DNA from: Gordionus sp. m RMFG-2023
Taxonomy: Eukaryota; Nematomorpha; Gordioida; Chordodea; Parachordodidae
DNA: 64,000 bases
Direction: 5' to 3'
NCBI RefSeq assembly: GCF_954871325.1
Contig: NC_088776.1
Span: 52,346,569-52,410,568 of the forward strand
Positions 33,563 to 44,504 of the stretch are shown piece after piece (position 1 is the stretch's first letter; the number at the start of each line of letters is the position of its first letter). The notes under the pieces were generated by a model. That model did not search any database. It was not told the DNA's origin and worked only from the letters and a program-made list of their open reading frames with translations. The position numbers and the translations under genes were made by a program.

Positions 33563-34879
33563 ATTATTTGTATTTAAATTTGTGTATTAGAAATTGTCAA
33601 GATAATATAGTCACTAATCCTAATAAATTTATACTACTTGGGCCTCATTTATAGTAAAAGCGTTATGTTGAAGCGTTGCCTAATTTAACGCTATCGAAAT
33701 CACAGCAGATTCTTCATAGAGTTAATAATTTTTGAAATATACGTCGCAACATATGTTTTTCAAATTTTATCATAGCGTTATCATCATAATGCTCCATATT
33801 TATAAATTAAACCTATTGCCTTAATTTTGTAAATAATGCAATTCTTGAACACTATATATGAGGCCTTAAGATATTTTTAAATAATTCCTAGAATTCTTTA
33901 TAAAAAATATTTATCCCTTAACGAATTCCTGTCTTCGTACCTGATTCTTCTTTCTATCTATTAATTAGATGTAAAAATATTTTTTATTTATATGTAAAGG
34001 TTATTTCTAGGTGTGAATAAATCTAAGAGAAATGATAAAAAAATCCTTTTTTATAGCAAACCGGTTGGATGTAAAATTTATTTCTATACATAAATAAATA
34101 TAAAATGAATGTTAAGTAATCTTATATCTTACTATAATAAGAAATGGGAAAAAAATGTACGTTAGCATCAATGTGATTTTCCTGCTATGTTATTTTTTTC
34201 TTACCTTTAAATCAATTTTTGATGGCATTTTTTTCAATTCAAAGTTATAATTTTACTGAAAATGTCCATCTATGAATTTCATATAATTTTGCTATGAACG
34301 TTTGAATCCATCTATTTTTTATATAAATGATAAATAACTCAAAAGTTAAGGGTAAAATTATCTGCAATTCATATGATTCCAAACATGATGGTACATATTT
34401 CGGGTAAAAACGGATTTTTAAATTTAAAAAAAAAGGCGCAAAAAATGATTTAAAGTTGAAAAATAACACATTACCTGGGAAAAATACATTGATCCAATCA
34501 TATATGTATTCTTTTTATTTTATGTGTATTTCTCACCAGTATTTAGGTGTAAAAGTATTTTTTGAATTTAGCAGAAAATATCATAAGATTATTTATAAAA
34601 ATAATAAAAATATTAATAAAAAAATAAATATTATTTAAAAATTTTAAATAAACAAAACACGTCATCAGCGAGTATAAATATTTTATGAAAAATAAAAGCA
34701 AACAACGTTTGACGGGGTAAGATGCCTAGCTTAGCACTTTCCCCATATTCAATTTTATCGTGATCATTACTTAATTTTTGCTTGAATCAAATATCTGATT
34801 TATTTCGGAATATCTAATATTTATATCAATCGCAAAATAAAAAATTTACATCTTTTCCTATCAGTTTTATTAATTCACG
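33563..34879. other. Intergenic: hAT copy D tail and 5' flank of the GT31 gene
   Basis: The first part (to 33946) is hAT copy D. From about 34320 the sequence is the duplicated 5' flank of the glycosyltransferase gene. The block TTTCCTATCAGTTT just before the start codon is retained in both copies and may belong to the 5' UTR or promoter. No other gene. Confidence 0.5.
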
Positions 34880-37272
34880 ATGCGAGGTAAACGTTTGATC
34901 ACACTTCTCAGTGTTTTTATGGTGGCATCTTTGCTGTATTCAACGACGCGTTACAAACAAAATATCCATGATGAAATTAACAATAATGAGAGGAATCGAT
35001 ATCAGTTCTTAGACGAAAATTCTAACACAACGATTTATCCCACGTTTCAGCTGCTAAATATTCCGAAAGCGTTTTTTATTCACAATCCCTCTGAACTGTG
35101 TTCTGACATGGGTTGGCATTATGATTTTTCTTCTAAATTCCTTAATAAATCTGTTGATAATTATAAAGTTAATTATAAAAATGAGCGAAATAATCCACCT
35201 AATGACAAAACCTTATCTCCCTTATATCAATCGTATCTCAAATTCATAAATGGCGGAATGAGCAATAGAGAAGACCAAGATTATTTGTTGAAAGAAAAAC
35301 TCGACCCCGCATCACAATCAGATAAGCAACATACCATTCCCAACAAACAAATGTCGCTAATTATAGGCATATTCACTCACCCCAAAGAGTTCGAAATGAG
35401 ACAAAACATAAGAAAAATATGGACCTCCCCCTTTTCTGCTCACCTGAAGTTGAGCCACTCGATAAGTGATGGCTATCTAGGAAGTTACTTGACTTTTAAC
35501 AATTCTCATAATGAAATGGTTGTTTGCAAGATTAAAACTGTGTTTGTCTTGGGAATTTTCGAGCCACAAACTGAAGAATTTATGAGCAAATCAGTTAATA
35601 TAAGCAAACATGAAGTTGAAAGGTGGAATAAAAATTTTAATCGAGAAAGACGAGAAGTGCAAAAAGCTATAGATGCTGAATCAATGATTCATGGCGACAT
35701 TATACAAGCTACCTTTGTTGAAAATTACCGAAATTTGTCGTATAAAACGGGCACGCTTTTGAAATGGGCATCTACTCATTGCAACAAGGCCCAATTCTTG
35801 CTCAAGTTAGATATAGACATCTATGCTAAATTAGATATCTTGACGAGTGTGTTGGAAAAAATTACATCGGCTGGTATAGAATCGGAAGCTAATATAAATA
35901 AACTGATCATCAGTAATGAAGAAGAGAATAATTATCACATCAAAAATGACGAAAATTTTTTCGGCGATAGCAATTTTGAGAAAGAGATAACTTCTTTAGC
36001 CGAATTAATGCAATTCCAAAAGAATCTTTATTGCTATGTATGGGAAGGTGTGCCAACCAATCGTGTATATGCACACAAAAACTTTGTCGATAAGAAAGAA
36101 TATAAGGCTGAGTATTACCCCAAATTTTGCAGCGGGTGGGGTTATTTAATGAGTCCGCAGTTAGCTGGGATCCTTTACAATCTGTCTCTTGAGTCTTCTA
36201 CTAAGCCTTTTCCTAATGAAGATGTCTTTTGGACCGGAATTATACCAAAAAAAATTAAAGGGATTTATTATAAGACTTTGAATTCATTTTATAAATTGAC
36301 AGATGAAGACTGGGGGGAAATACCTTACATATTCTCTTCTGACTCTGACATAAAGCATTTAAAAAAGTATTAATTTCTTATTTTATTTTATTTTGATATT
36401 TATTTTGTTAAAGCAATTTGAATTTAATTAAATATTTTTATTTTCATATCTCAAAATAAATAAAAAGGACCTTAATTATTTTTCCCACTCTTGTCATTTA
36501 TCATTATATTTATATATTTCTTATCGCATTCGGGTTCTTAATTTAAATATAAAACGACACCGATTTTAGGGTGAGTTGGGGAAATCCGACAGTCTTTAAC
36601 CTGAATTATATAGTTCGGAAAAATCAACATCTATTTGGGCAGTAATTATTGCCATCTTTTTTTCAAATCTTCATAACTAACTCACAATAATACAATGGAA
36701 GAAATAGATAGGATTAATTCAAAGATTCTTAAGAAATGCAGGGATTTATTAGATAAGGAATCGGTATTTTTAATATTTTCATTGAAATACTATTCGCTAA
36801 GTCAAAAATAAAGATGAATGATTGTGCAAGAGCAGTAATATTAATTGCAAATTTTAAATATTTTAAAGAAATTACATTGATAGATTTCTTAGTCTACATT
36901 TATTTAATTTTGTTTTATTCATAACCCCCTTTCGACAGTGCGTAATATGGTGGTGGAAGAATTCAGCGATTAATAAGTATACAGAATTAGTAATTTTAAG
37001 AAAGCAACCAAATTTTCCTAACGGAATTATGAACCCTCTTTTATATTTGTTGCAACATCTTCGTATCCCCTTTATTTTAGAAACTAGTGCATACAATGGA
37101 TTTTACATTATACATAAGTGTTCGAAATCCGAAGCCCCCATTTTTTAAGCATTCACACATCTACGATGACATCATGCTATTTTTCTTCAATTCTATTTTT
37201 CTCCGATTATTTATGAATAAGATCATTTATTCCATATCTTTGTCTAATTTTTTTTTTAAACATATATAAGTA
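34320..37272 (+). repeat. Duplicated GT31 unit, copy 2
   Basis: The partner of 30290-32970, containing the intact gene. The 3' flank includes conserved patches (AAAACGACACCGATTTT, TAGTTCGGAAAAATCAAC) that are better preserved between copies than surrounding AT tracts would predict. Confidence 0.75.
34880..36373 (+). CDS. GT31 beta-1,3-galactosyltransferase-like enzyme
   Basis: An intact 497-residue single-exon protein. Residues 1-5 are a basic cytosolic tip and 6-21 a short hydrophobic signal-anchor (LITLLSVFMVASLLYS), giving a type II Golgi topology. A stem follows to about 155. The GT31 core shows RQNIRKIW (174-181), VFVLG (221-225), E-SMIHGDIIQATFVENYRN (267-285) with NLSYKT, the metal-binding motif LDIDIY (310-315; DxD with Ile in the middle), YPKFCSGWGYLMS (413-425) and EDVFWTG (447-453). 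Family enzymes transfer a hexose from a UDP-sugar in beta-1,3 linkage to glycans. Donor and acceptor here cannot be told. Start chosen at the Met directly before the anchor. A 55-residue low-similarity insertion lies at about 330-385. The upstream copy is a pseudogene. Confidence 0.88.
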   Translation: MRGKRLITLLSVFMVASLLYSTTRYKQNIHDEINNNERNRYQFLDENSNTTIYPTFQLLNIPKAFFIHNPSELCSDMGWHYDFSSKFLNKSVDNYKVNYKNERNNPPNDKTLSPLYQSYLKFINGGMSNREDQDYLLKEKLDPASQSDKQHTIPNKQMSLIIGIFTHPKEFEMRQNIRKIWTSPFSAHLKLSHSISDGYLGSYLTFNNSHNEMVVCKIKTVFVLGIFEPQTEEFMSKSVNISKHEVERWNKNFNRERREVQKAIDAESMIHGDIIQATFVENYRNLSYKTGTLLKWASTHCNKAQFLLKLDIDIYAKLDILTSVLEKITSAGIESEANINKLIISNEEENNYHIKNDENFFGDSNFEKEITSLAELMQFQKNLYCYVWEGVPTNRVYAHKNFVDKKEYKAEYYPKFCSGWGYLMSPQLAGILYNLSLESSTKPFPNEDVFWTGIIPKKIKGIYYKTLNSFYKLTDEDWGEIPYIFSSDSDIKHLKKY

Positions 37273-37277
37273 AATAA
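36374..37277. other. 3' flank of the GT31 gene
   Basis: Non-coding, duplicated with 32074-32970. AATAAA-like signals are near 36456. No second gene. Confidence 0.5.
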
Positions 37278-37735
37278 ACCCTAACCGAAACGAATATAGG
37301 TTCGGTTCAAGTTCGGATAAAAATAATGGTTCAAGGTTCAGGTTCGGTTCGTAAAAATAAAAATATCGCTTCGGTTCAAACCTCTAAAAACCGTTTTGAA
37401 TACTTTTGTATTCAAACCTACATTCGAAATAGGTATAGAGAAGAATATTTTTATTTATTAAATAATTAAAATAAAAAACACATACGTAAAACCTTCATTT
37501 TTATTAATTGCACATTATAAAATAATATTTAATTTATAAATATAACAAATAAATATCAATGATTAATTTTAATATGAACAATTACTTAAAATTTTTTTAT
37601 TAAGCCGCTCAATTAATATATTTTCAAAATTCGTTTCACTCAAATTACATCTATTAGGAGATAATATAAATTTAATTGTTGAAAAACATCTTTCCACACT
37701 AACTTGGTAGCCGGCACTGCCTGTATGATATCAGA
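37278..37735 (-). mobile_element. Fragment of another hAT (C-terminal dimerisation region)
   Basis: On the minus strand, about 37722-37585 reads SAGYQVSVERCFSTIKFILS then NRCNLSETNFENILIERL, a hAT dimerisation domain with the conserved VER-FS motif. To its left (37278-37440) GGTTCGGTTC/CGGTTCAA boxes recur many times, presumably subterminal repeats of the same element. The rest of the transposase is missing. Similar GGTTC boxes occur at 45706-46545 and 55920-56028. Confidence 0.65.
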
Positions 37736-37957
37736 TTTGATTTGTCATTTATAATACTATATGTAAATAATTTTTACATTGGATTTAATTTTTCTCTAGC
37801 TAGGCATTATTATCTATAAGCTTTTTTAAAAAATGTTGTTAAATGGCAATATACTAAAGTTTATAAAAAATATGACTGACACTTATCAATCAAATATGAT
37901 TGACAATAATCTTTAAAAAAATTCGAATATAATTAAAAAAATTTCAATATACTAGTA

Positions 37958-39963
37958 CATTGGCGTACGCAGCGGGGGGGGGGGCGGGGACAAATTCTCC
38001 CCCCCCCAACCCAAAATAATGCAGATGCCGGATATATTTTTCAAAAATATTTTTGTTTAGAGTGTTGTGCAGATTTAATTTAAAACATTTCCATATTTTT
38101 TAATTCGTTTGTAAATAAAAATTTTAACTTGTAAAAATTGATATAAGTATGTTATTTTAACAACTTTTAACAAGTCAAATAATTTTATTTTCAAATAAAT
38201 TAATAAATATGGAAATGTTTTGAATTAAATTTACACAGTACTATATTAATTTATATTTGTTAATATTTATTCCTATCTCAAATTAAATATATATTTAATT
38301 ACATTTATTATCATATTCATCACTAAGTTTATCAATTAATTTCGATTCAAGTTTTCCGGCGTAATATTATCTTATTATTTTCAAATTTTTAGTGACGTAA
38401 TACTTACCTACCATTTTTAAATTCTAGTCAAATAATAATTATTCTGAAATTGTCCAACAGGGAGAAAGAAATTGCAACCTTGTCCTACGAGATAGAGTCT
38501 CCGCCATCAAGCAGTAACAGCTTTTATGGAGTTAGAAGAGCCGATTATTTGCTATTACTGACATATCACAATGGCCTGAAAGAAATTTTTCCTTAGAAGC
38601 AAGAAAATTATTGGATTCAATGCTTATTCCAAATTTTTTTTCTCATTAGAATGTACAACTATTTTATGTATTACTTTTCAAAAACATGTTGACTTGATTA
38701 AGAAGATGAGAATAGCGAAGAGCATTTTATTAGAATTCAAGGAAATTAGGGCTAATGTTAATGAAGAATTTTATATTTTATATGTTATTGTTAAGTCAAA
38801 AGCAGAGCTATACGTGTTTAATATTTGCCTCCCTCGACTTGTAGCAAGGCAAGCTCATCGTTAAAACATTAATATAGGATCAGTAGAAGAGTATATCTTA
38901 AATACAGATACATTTATAACCCAAATAAATGAATTTTTAATTATGCAGCACTTACTAATCTGCAAATATTACTACCACAAAAGCCTTCCAAACCTTTTTC
39001 AGATGGTGATAGAAAAAAAAATATTTGTTAGATTTTTATTATGAAGATGTTAAAGTATCTTATGATGCCTTACTAGCTGAATAACTATGTTTATAAGATT
39101 AACTATGGTTGATATAGTCCCAAAATGCTATGGATGCTCTGCATTATTTCAAACACATTTTAGATTAAATTCCCAATGTATTAAAAGGGTTTATAAACTC
39201 TTCCCATTACTAAACTAATGAGAGAACATTCTCTTTTTTAAGAAGAATAACAGAGGCCTGCAGAAGTACCATTTGCAGGGCACGGCCCGGATTTTTTTTA
39301 AAGATTTTTTTACGGCCTGGTCTGGGTTTTTTTTTAAAAAATTTCAGGCCCGGCTTTTTTTAAAATAAAATTTTCAGGCCCGGCTCGGATTTTTTTAAAA
39401 TAAATTTTATTTATGACTTAATAATAACGATTTCAAAGATTAGGTGTGTTTTTAAAATAATTCAGGCCCGGCTTGGGTGTTTTTTTTTAAATTTCGGGCC
39501 CAGCCCGGGTATATTTAAAAAATTAAAATACTGTCCAGCCCGGGGGCCGGGCCTACAGGTCTCTGAAAAACAAACCAAGAAGTATAACATCTGAAAGTAG
39601 ATGGAAAGGTTTGGATCTTTTGAATATTCATAGGCATTTGACGACAAGCAAGGATGAGATAATTGAAAAATTAGCTCAATCACAACGAAGATTGGATTTT
39701 ACATTGTAAATATATAAAATACAAAATGCAATTATTCCTAAGAAATTTTTTGTGTAAAGGCTCAAAAAAATCAAATTTCTATTTTGGGTCATTTAAGTGA
39801 TTCTTTACATATACTTTTTTTATAATTCACATAAATTTAAAATTGTGTATTAGAAATAGTTATTAGTCCTAATAAATTTATGCTTGATATTTTTAAAAAA
39901 CAATGATATTTCTTAAAAAAATTTATTATCCCCCCCTCCCAGACCAAATTCCTTACGCGCCTG
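37958..39963 (+). mobile_element. hAT copy C, 2006 bp
   Basis: The left end is CATTGGCGTACGCAGCGGGG plus a G run. The right end is CCAAATTCCTTACGCGCCTG. The interior parallels copy B (LLEFKEIRANVNEEFYIL, the nested mini-element, LLNIHRHLTTSKDEIIEKLA). It ends inside the Gypsy fossil. The flanking octamers (TACTAGTA and GCTGAGAG) do not match, so one flank has been rearranged since insertion. Confidence 0.82.
39251..39565 (+). mobile_element. GGCC-rich mini-hAT nested in copy C
   Basis: It begins CAGAGGCCTGCAGAAG and ends CCTACAGGTCTCTG. Flanking octamers AAGAATAA and AAAAACAA agree at 6 of 8 positions, consistent with an old target duplication. It occupies the same site within the transposase remnant as in copies A and B. 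Confidence 0.78.
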
Positions 39964-40934
39964 GCTGAGAGTGTCATTGATGCATACGCAATCGGTTTCT
40001 CCTGACCAGTAAGAAATAGACAATTTTCGGAAGCGTCACAAGAAATCACGGAATATATAATGAATAGGAATTATTATATCCTCTTTTGACAATATATTTT
40101 AAACTTTGTTTCATTTTTCTTGAGCTGACCAAAACCAACTAACCTTTTTACTCGTTAGTCGGTGTAAAGGGGCCAATAAACATTTTGTATATACAAATTA
40201 TGGTAATTCACAATCCCAAGAAACGAACGTAATTCTTTCACATTTGACTGTGCATTCCAATTTTTTATTGCAATAATTTTATCCTCTGAAGGGTGAATTC
40301 CAAATTTTCGACAATAATATAACCCAAATAAATGAATCTTTTCTCAATTTTAATTTTATCTGTCATCGCTTTCAGTCCAGCATTATAAAATTTTTTAATA
40401 TTTCTTCTGAATTAACTACTTGTTCAAAATTATTCTCGCCTGCAATTATTACGTCGTCTAAAAGTATAATAATCTTCGGAATTCTCTTAACAGGTTTTAA
40501 ATAAAGCTGAAATATTAACATCGGAGCGCTAGTCAACCCAAAAGAGATTCTTAGGTATTTGTAGTAACCGGCATTAGTCAAAATTACTAAATGGTATCTA
40601 CATTATGGACTAACTCCGAATTGTAAAAATGCATCTCTTAAATCTATCGTCAAAAGTATTTTACCACCCGCGAACCTATTTCTCAGGTCATTATAAAATT
40701 TGTATCGCTAAATATTTGTTGATTGTTAAACAAAAATCTCTACATATTCGGAAGGCACCGGATTTCTTTAAGATAGTAACCGTTGGTGTAGCCCAAGTGA
40801 TTTGAGTTGTTTTTGGATCCACCTTTTAGATTACCTTCGTCTAAAAATCTATCCAATTCAGCTTCAACGGTTCAACGCAAATGGAACTCTTCTTGCTAGT
40901 AAAGCTATCTGTAATGTGTTCGGTTGTATGCAGG

Positions 40935-42757
40935 CAGGGGCGTTGCTAACTTTACAATCACAAAAAATTTTTATGGAAGGCGAAGCCTCCCATACCCCTT
41001 ATTTGCGGACCTTCGGCCGGGTTTTATATTAATATATTATATTTTTTACAAATTTGCTAACTCTGAATAATTATTCTTTCATATTTTGTCACTTATTATA
41101 TTATGCATACAAATTAAACTAGCATATAAATGATTTAAACACTATAAGACATTTCTAAATATATTATTTTTTCATACAAAATCTATTTATTACAGTACAA
41201 AATATTTTCGATTGCTGATATAAAGAAATTTTGCGTCTAAAGAATTACAAGTGATAAAAAAGATTAATTAATTCATACATATGCCTCAATTGATAATGGT
41301 CTTTAAAAACTACATATTATAAAATTAGCAATTGACAAAAGGTCAAGAAACTAATATAACACTCTTTTACCATTTTTAGACAATGTTTTATAGAATGGAC
41401 TAATAAGGAAAATTTTATAGGCCTAACCAAATCAACAATTCTTGGAGAAGAGAATATAAACGACTAATCCAAATCATAAAACTATATGGTGGTTAGAGCT
41501 TCCTCTTAAATGACATGATGGAATCTAGATAAGTAATTGAGAAAAAAATTGTGAGATATTAAATTTCTAATGGTATCAAATAAAAGCTAATTTAAATATC
41601 TTTTGACTGAAGCATTTATTATTGATCTTGATGTATAAGGTCGATTTAATTTATTGGATAACGTTTATTTAAGTTGGTAACTTCCATTTTTAATGATATA
41701 TAAACAACTACACAGTTGACCATTATTGCTTATAATAAAATATGCAATCATATGCTCTCAGCAGCTGTAATAATAATCTTAAATTACATAGCCACACAAA
41801 TAATAGATGCTGGTTAACAGATTTTATTATGCTAGATAAATTGATAAAACAAAAACACTAAAAATCTTTAGAAGAAATTATGCAAATGTATTAAAGCCTT
41901 AAATTATTTACAAGGCAGGGATGCCATAGAAATAAAACATTTTGTAGCTATAAAATAAGAACCTGAGTGATATGATAAAAGAAATTAATTAAGTATATAT
42001 TATTGTCCCACCACCTCTAGTTGGTATATATATCTTAAAATAGTAGTAGTTTGAAATAATATCAAAAATATACTAGTATTAAAAATTTAACTCAAAACTG
42101 TTTTTCAAATAAGAAAAAAATAGCTTTCCTAAAAACACTTAAAAAAGAGAAGAAAAGTTATCTAATTTATTACATTCATTCTGGGATATATAGGAGCCCT
42201 TTACACGTTTGTGGGCAAGCCGCACGTACTTGTACGCGTAATAGTCCAAGGACTATTATTTAAACGTCTATGGGCTGATGAGGAATGGACAAAAATAAGC
42301 ACAGCCCACACCCATAAGATGTTAAATTTTAAAAATATTTCTAAATAAATAGATGGCGTTAAATATTTGAAAGCAATATATTACTTATATTGATTACAAA
42401 AGGATTTATTAGTAAAATTTATTAAAATATTAACTGTGATATATTATATAACTGTCAAATACGTCTGTAAAAGTGGTACTTAACCTAATCTTTTATAACC
42501 AATTATATCTAATAGAACTTACTTTTTATAAATAAATTGCTTATACATATTTGGATATGGACCTTGAAAATAATTTTAAGAAGAGGCATGGTAATTAAAT
42601 TTAAATATCAATAATAGTTGATTGGTGATTTTGAACTTGGCTAATTACAATATTAAATTTGTTAATTTTCAATTAATATTTATTTAATTAGGGTTATACA
42701 ATAATTTAATAATAAAAGTCAATAAAGCTTCAACTGTTAATGCTAAATTAATATTTA
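40935..42757 (+). mobile_element. Second long copy of the 13180-type hAT
   Basis: It starts CAGGGGCGTTGCTAAC and follows 13180-14660 in order (GGAAGGCGAAGCC, TATTAATATATTATA, GACAATGTTTTATAGAATGG, GCTAAATTAATATTTAGTGA). It carries an extra 130 bp around 42187-42320. Similarity stops near 42757 and the right terminus is missing, so no target duplication can be shown. It lies in the Gypsy fossil. Confidence 0.75.
42187..42320. other. GC-richer insertion inside the hAT copy
   Basis: About 130 bp absent from the sister copy at 13180. It starts GGAGCCCTTTACACG, contains the short palindromes CGTACTTGTACG and AATAGTCC-AA-GGACTATT, and ends near CAGCCCACACCCAT. The start resembles PIF/Harbinger termini, but no matching opposite end was found. 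Confidence 0.35.
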
Positions 42758-44049
42758 GTGAGTGATCGATGCAATCGTATTTAAAGTGGGAACATTCATA
42801 TTTATATTATTTATTCGAACTTCTTCCGGAAGCTTTATATCGAATTCTCTAAGAAAAGGCATTCCAAAAATAAGGAAATTCTCTCTTTAACTGCCCAAAT
42901 AGGTAAAAATTTATAAATGTTTTTTACTTCGACTTTCACTCTACATTTACCCAACACTTCGATTTTGATATTATTATTCCCCACTAGTTTTTACGCAGAC
43001 AATAGTAATGATTTGCCAATATGTATCCAGGCACCTTCTGCATTCAACACTTTTAATTGTAAACCGCAAACCATTTACCTTAGCATCCATGATAGCTTTA
43101 TTAGTATATTACAGCTAGATGTCCGTTGTAGAATTATCTTTATGGCATGAGTTCTACAATCTTTTGCTATGTGGTTTGCCTATATGAAGTTAGGTTTATA
43201 ACTGGATTTATAATTATTTGGAGTATAATTATTATGATTGAATTAGTTAGCATAACAACTAATATATTGAATTTATTACCGTTTTAATATAATTATTATT
43301 CTTAATATACATGTGATTGGAATGCGTCGGCTTATGCTTAAAATTTTGTTAATTTCTACCAATGACATATTATATGTCATTGATTTCTACCTGACTGATC
43401 GCTAAACGAACGATATCTGTAAAGGTGATATAACTTTCGGCATATTTTGACCGAAGTTTTTTATTTAGCTAGGGAAGCTCTACTCCTAAGATAAAAATAT
43501 CTCTAAGTTCATCTTTAAAATTACATAGTGATCGATACTTTTATATTTGATCGAAAAGTTATTAATAGTTTCTCCGCCTCTTTCTAAGGTATAAAAATTA
43601 TTTTGATGTAGGAAAATATTAGGAATATCATTAAATATTTTCTCAAAACTATCAAGGAAAGTTACATAATGAATACTCTCTAAATTATTCAATAATGAAA
43701 GTTCTTAATAATAATTAAATTTCGGTAGCAGAATTCTGTTATATACAAATTTTTAATTGGAAATCCATCGTCCTTAATCAAAATTTAACTAGATGTTAAT
43801 GCTTCTTCACTTTTATTAAAAACTATCTTCGAGTCTTCGTTAAACATAGTTAGGTGTCCTTTGCATCTTTAACCGTTTTTTATATTACATCTCTTTAACC
43901 ATAATTAAGATTTTAATAAAAGGTTTATTTTAAAAAAATAGGTTTAAAGTTCAAAAGATAATAAACTTAAAAAAATTCTATGTATATATATTAATCGAAA
44001 ATAGATCAATAATATAAATCAATTAACATAACATTGAATAAATAATAAC
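42758..44049. other. Gypsy fossil remainder and unassigned AT-rich DNA
   Basis: To about 43700 this is the right part of the Gypsy fossil. From there to 44049 no feature was recognised. Confidence 0.4.
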
Positions 44050-44504
44050 CTAAAACAAAAAAACAATTTATCTATACATTACACTAAACATCGATTAAAT
44101 CGATATATTGCATACAATCATACTCATTATTTTTAAAATAAAAATTATTTCTGTATAATTTTCTGCTATATTTTGAAATGCAATTTTAAAGGGGGCAGAT
44201 ATTCTATCAGAAAATTTATATTCATGCCAAACACACTATAATATTATAATAATACATTCATTGTAAATGAGGGGAATTAATTTTATTCCCATTCTAAAAG
44301 ATAATTATTTCACTTTCACTATATTTTGTTTATTAATTTTCAGTAGAGTATTGATAAATTAAATTGCCCTTTTTTAAAATACATGAAGGGATAAGAATTA
44401 CAATCACTGTCGAATGGTGGGAATTTTTTTTAGGGGAGGGGGAGATAGGTGTAGGTTTTTAAACGGGGTTTGTTTCCATTGATTATTCTGTTAAGTAGAC
44501 GCTG
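44050..44504 (+). mobile_element. Right part of a 7483-type short hAT
   Basis: It aligns with 23860-24198 over about 300 bp and ends with the block GGGGGAGATAGGTGTAGG and terminus TTAAGTAGACGCTG. Left end not located. Confidence 0.6.

Larger units (their letters stand above)
30040..33946 (+). mobile_element. hAT copy D, split by a GT31 gene copy
   Basis: 30040-30255 aligns with the left part of copy B (ATTCCGGC, AATTCCTAT, TTTATCACA, CGATTTCAAATTT, TTGGCG). 33010-33946 aligns with its right part: AAAAATGCTTTAGATAC, TTTCAAACACATTTTAGAAT, TGTGTATTAGAAATTGTC, CCTAATAAATTTATAC, and the end GAATTCCTG ... GTACCTG. Between them, where copy B has about 500 bp of transposase, sits a 2.7-kb unit with the GT31 pseudogene. 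The termini are too decayed to show a duplication. Confidence 0.55.
39964..43692 (-). mobile_element. Ty3/Gypsy retrotransposon fossil
   Basis: Minus-strand remnants occur in the expected order from the right: a gag-like piece (43486-43692), a reverse transcriptase piece (about 40372-40740, with the FGLTSAP and LLDDV landmarks) and an RNase H piece beside copy C (about 39964-40049). The element is broken in many places and old. A non-autonomous hAT (from 40935) lies inside it and hAT copy C abuts its left side. No LTRs were recognised. Confidence 0.7.

Noticed and set aside
37950-39971. Target duplication for hAT copy C
   Set aside because: TACTAGTA and GCTGAGAG do not match, so only the terminal repeats support this copy.
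42280-42310. Hammerhead ribozyme (CTGATGAG core)
   Set aside because: The matching GAAA core strand and the three stems are absent.
42917-43150. Plus-strand protein of 77 codons
   Set aside because: It runs antisense through the Gypsy fossil and shows no recognisable domain.
25929-44504. One giant hAT using the ends at 25929 and 44504
   Set aside because: The flanking octamers (TACTCAGA, CCTGCCTA) differ and the span would enclose many unrelated elements and the GT31 locus.
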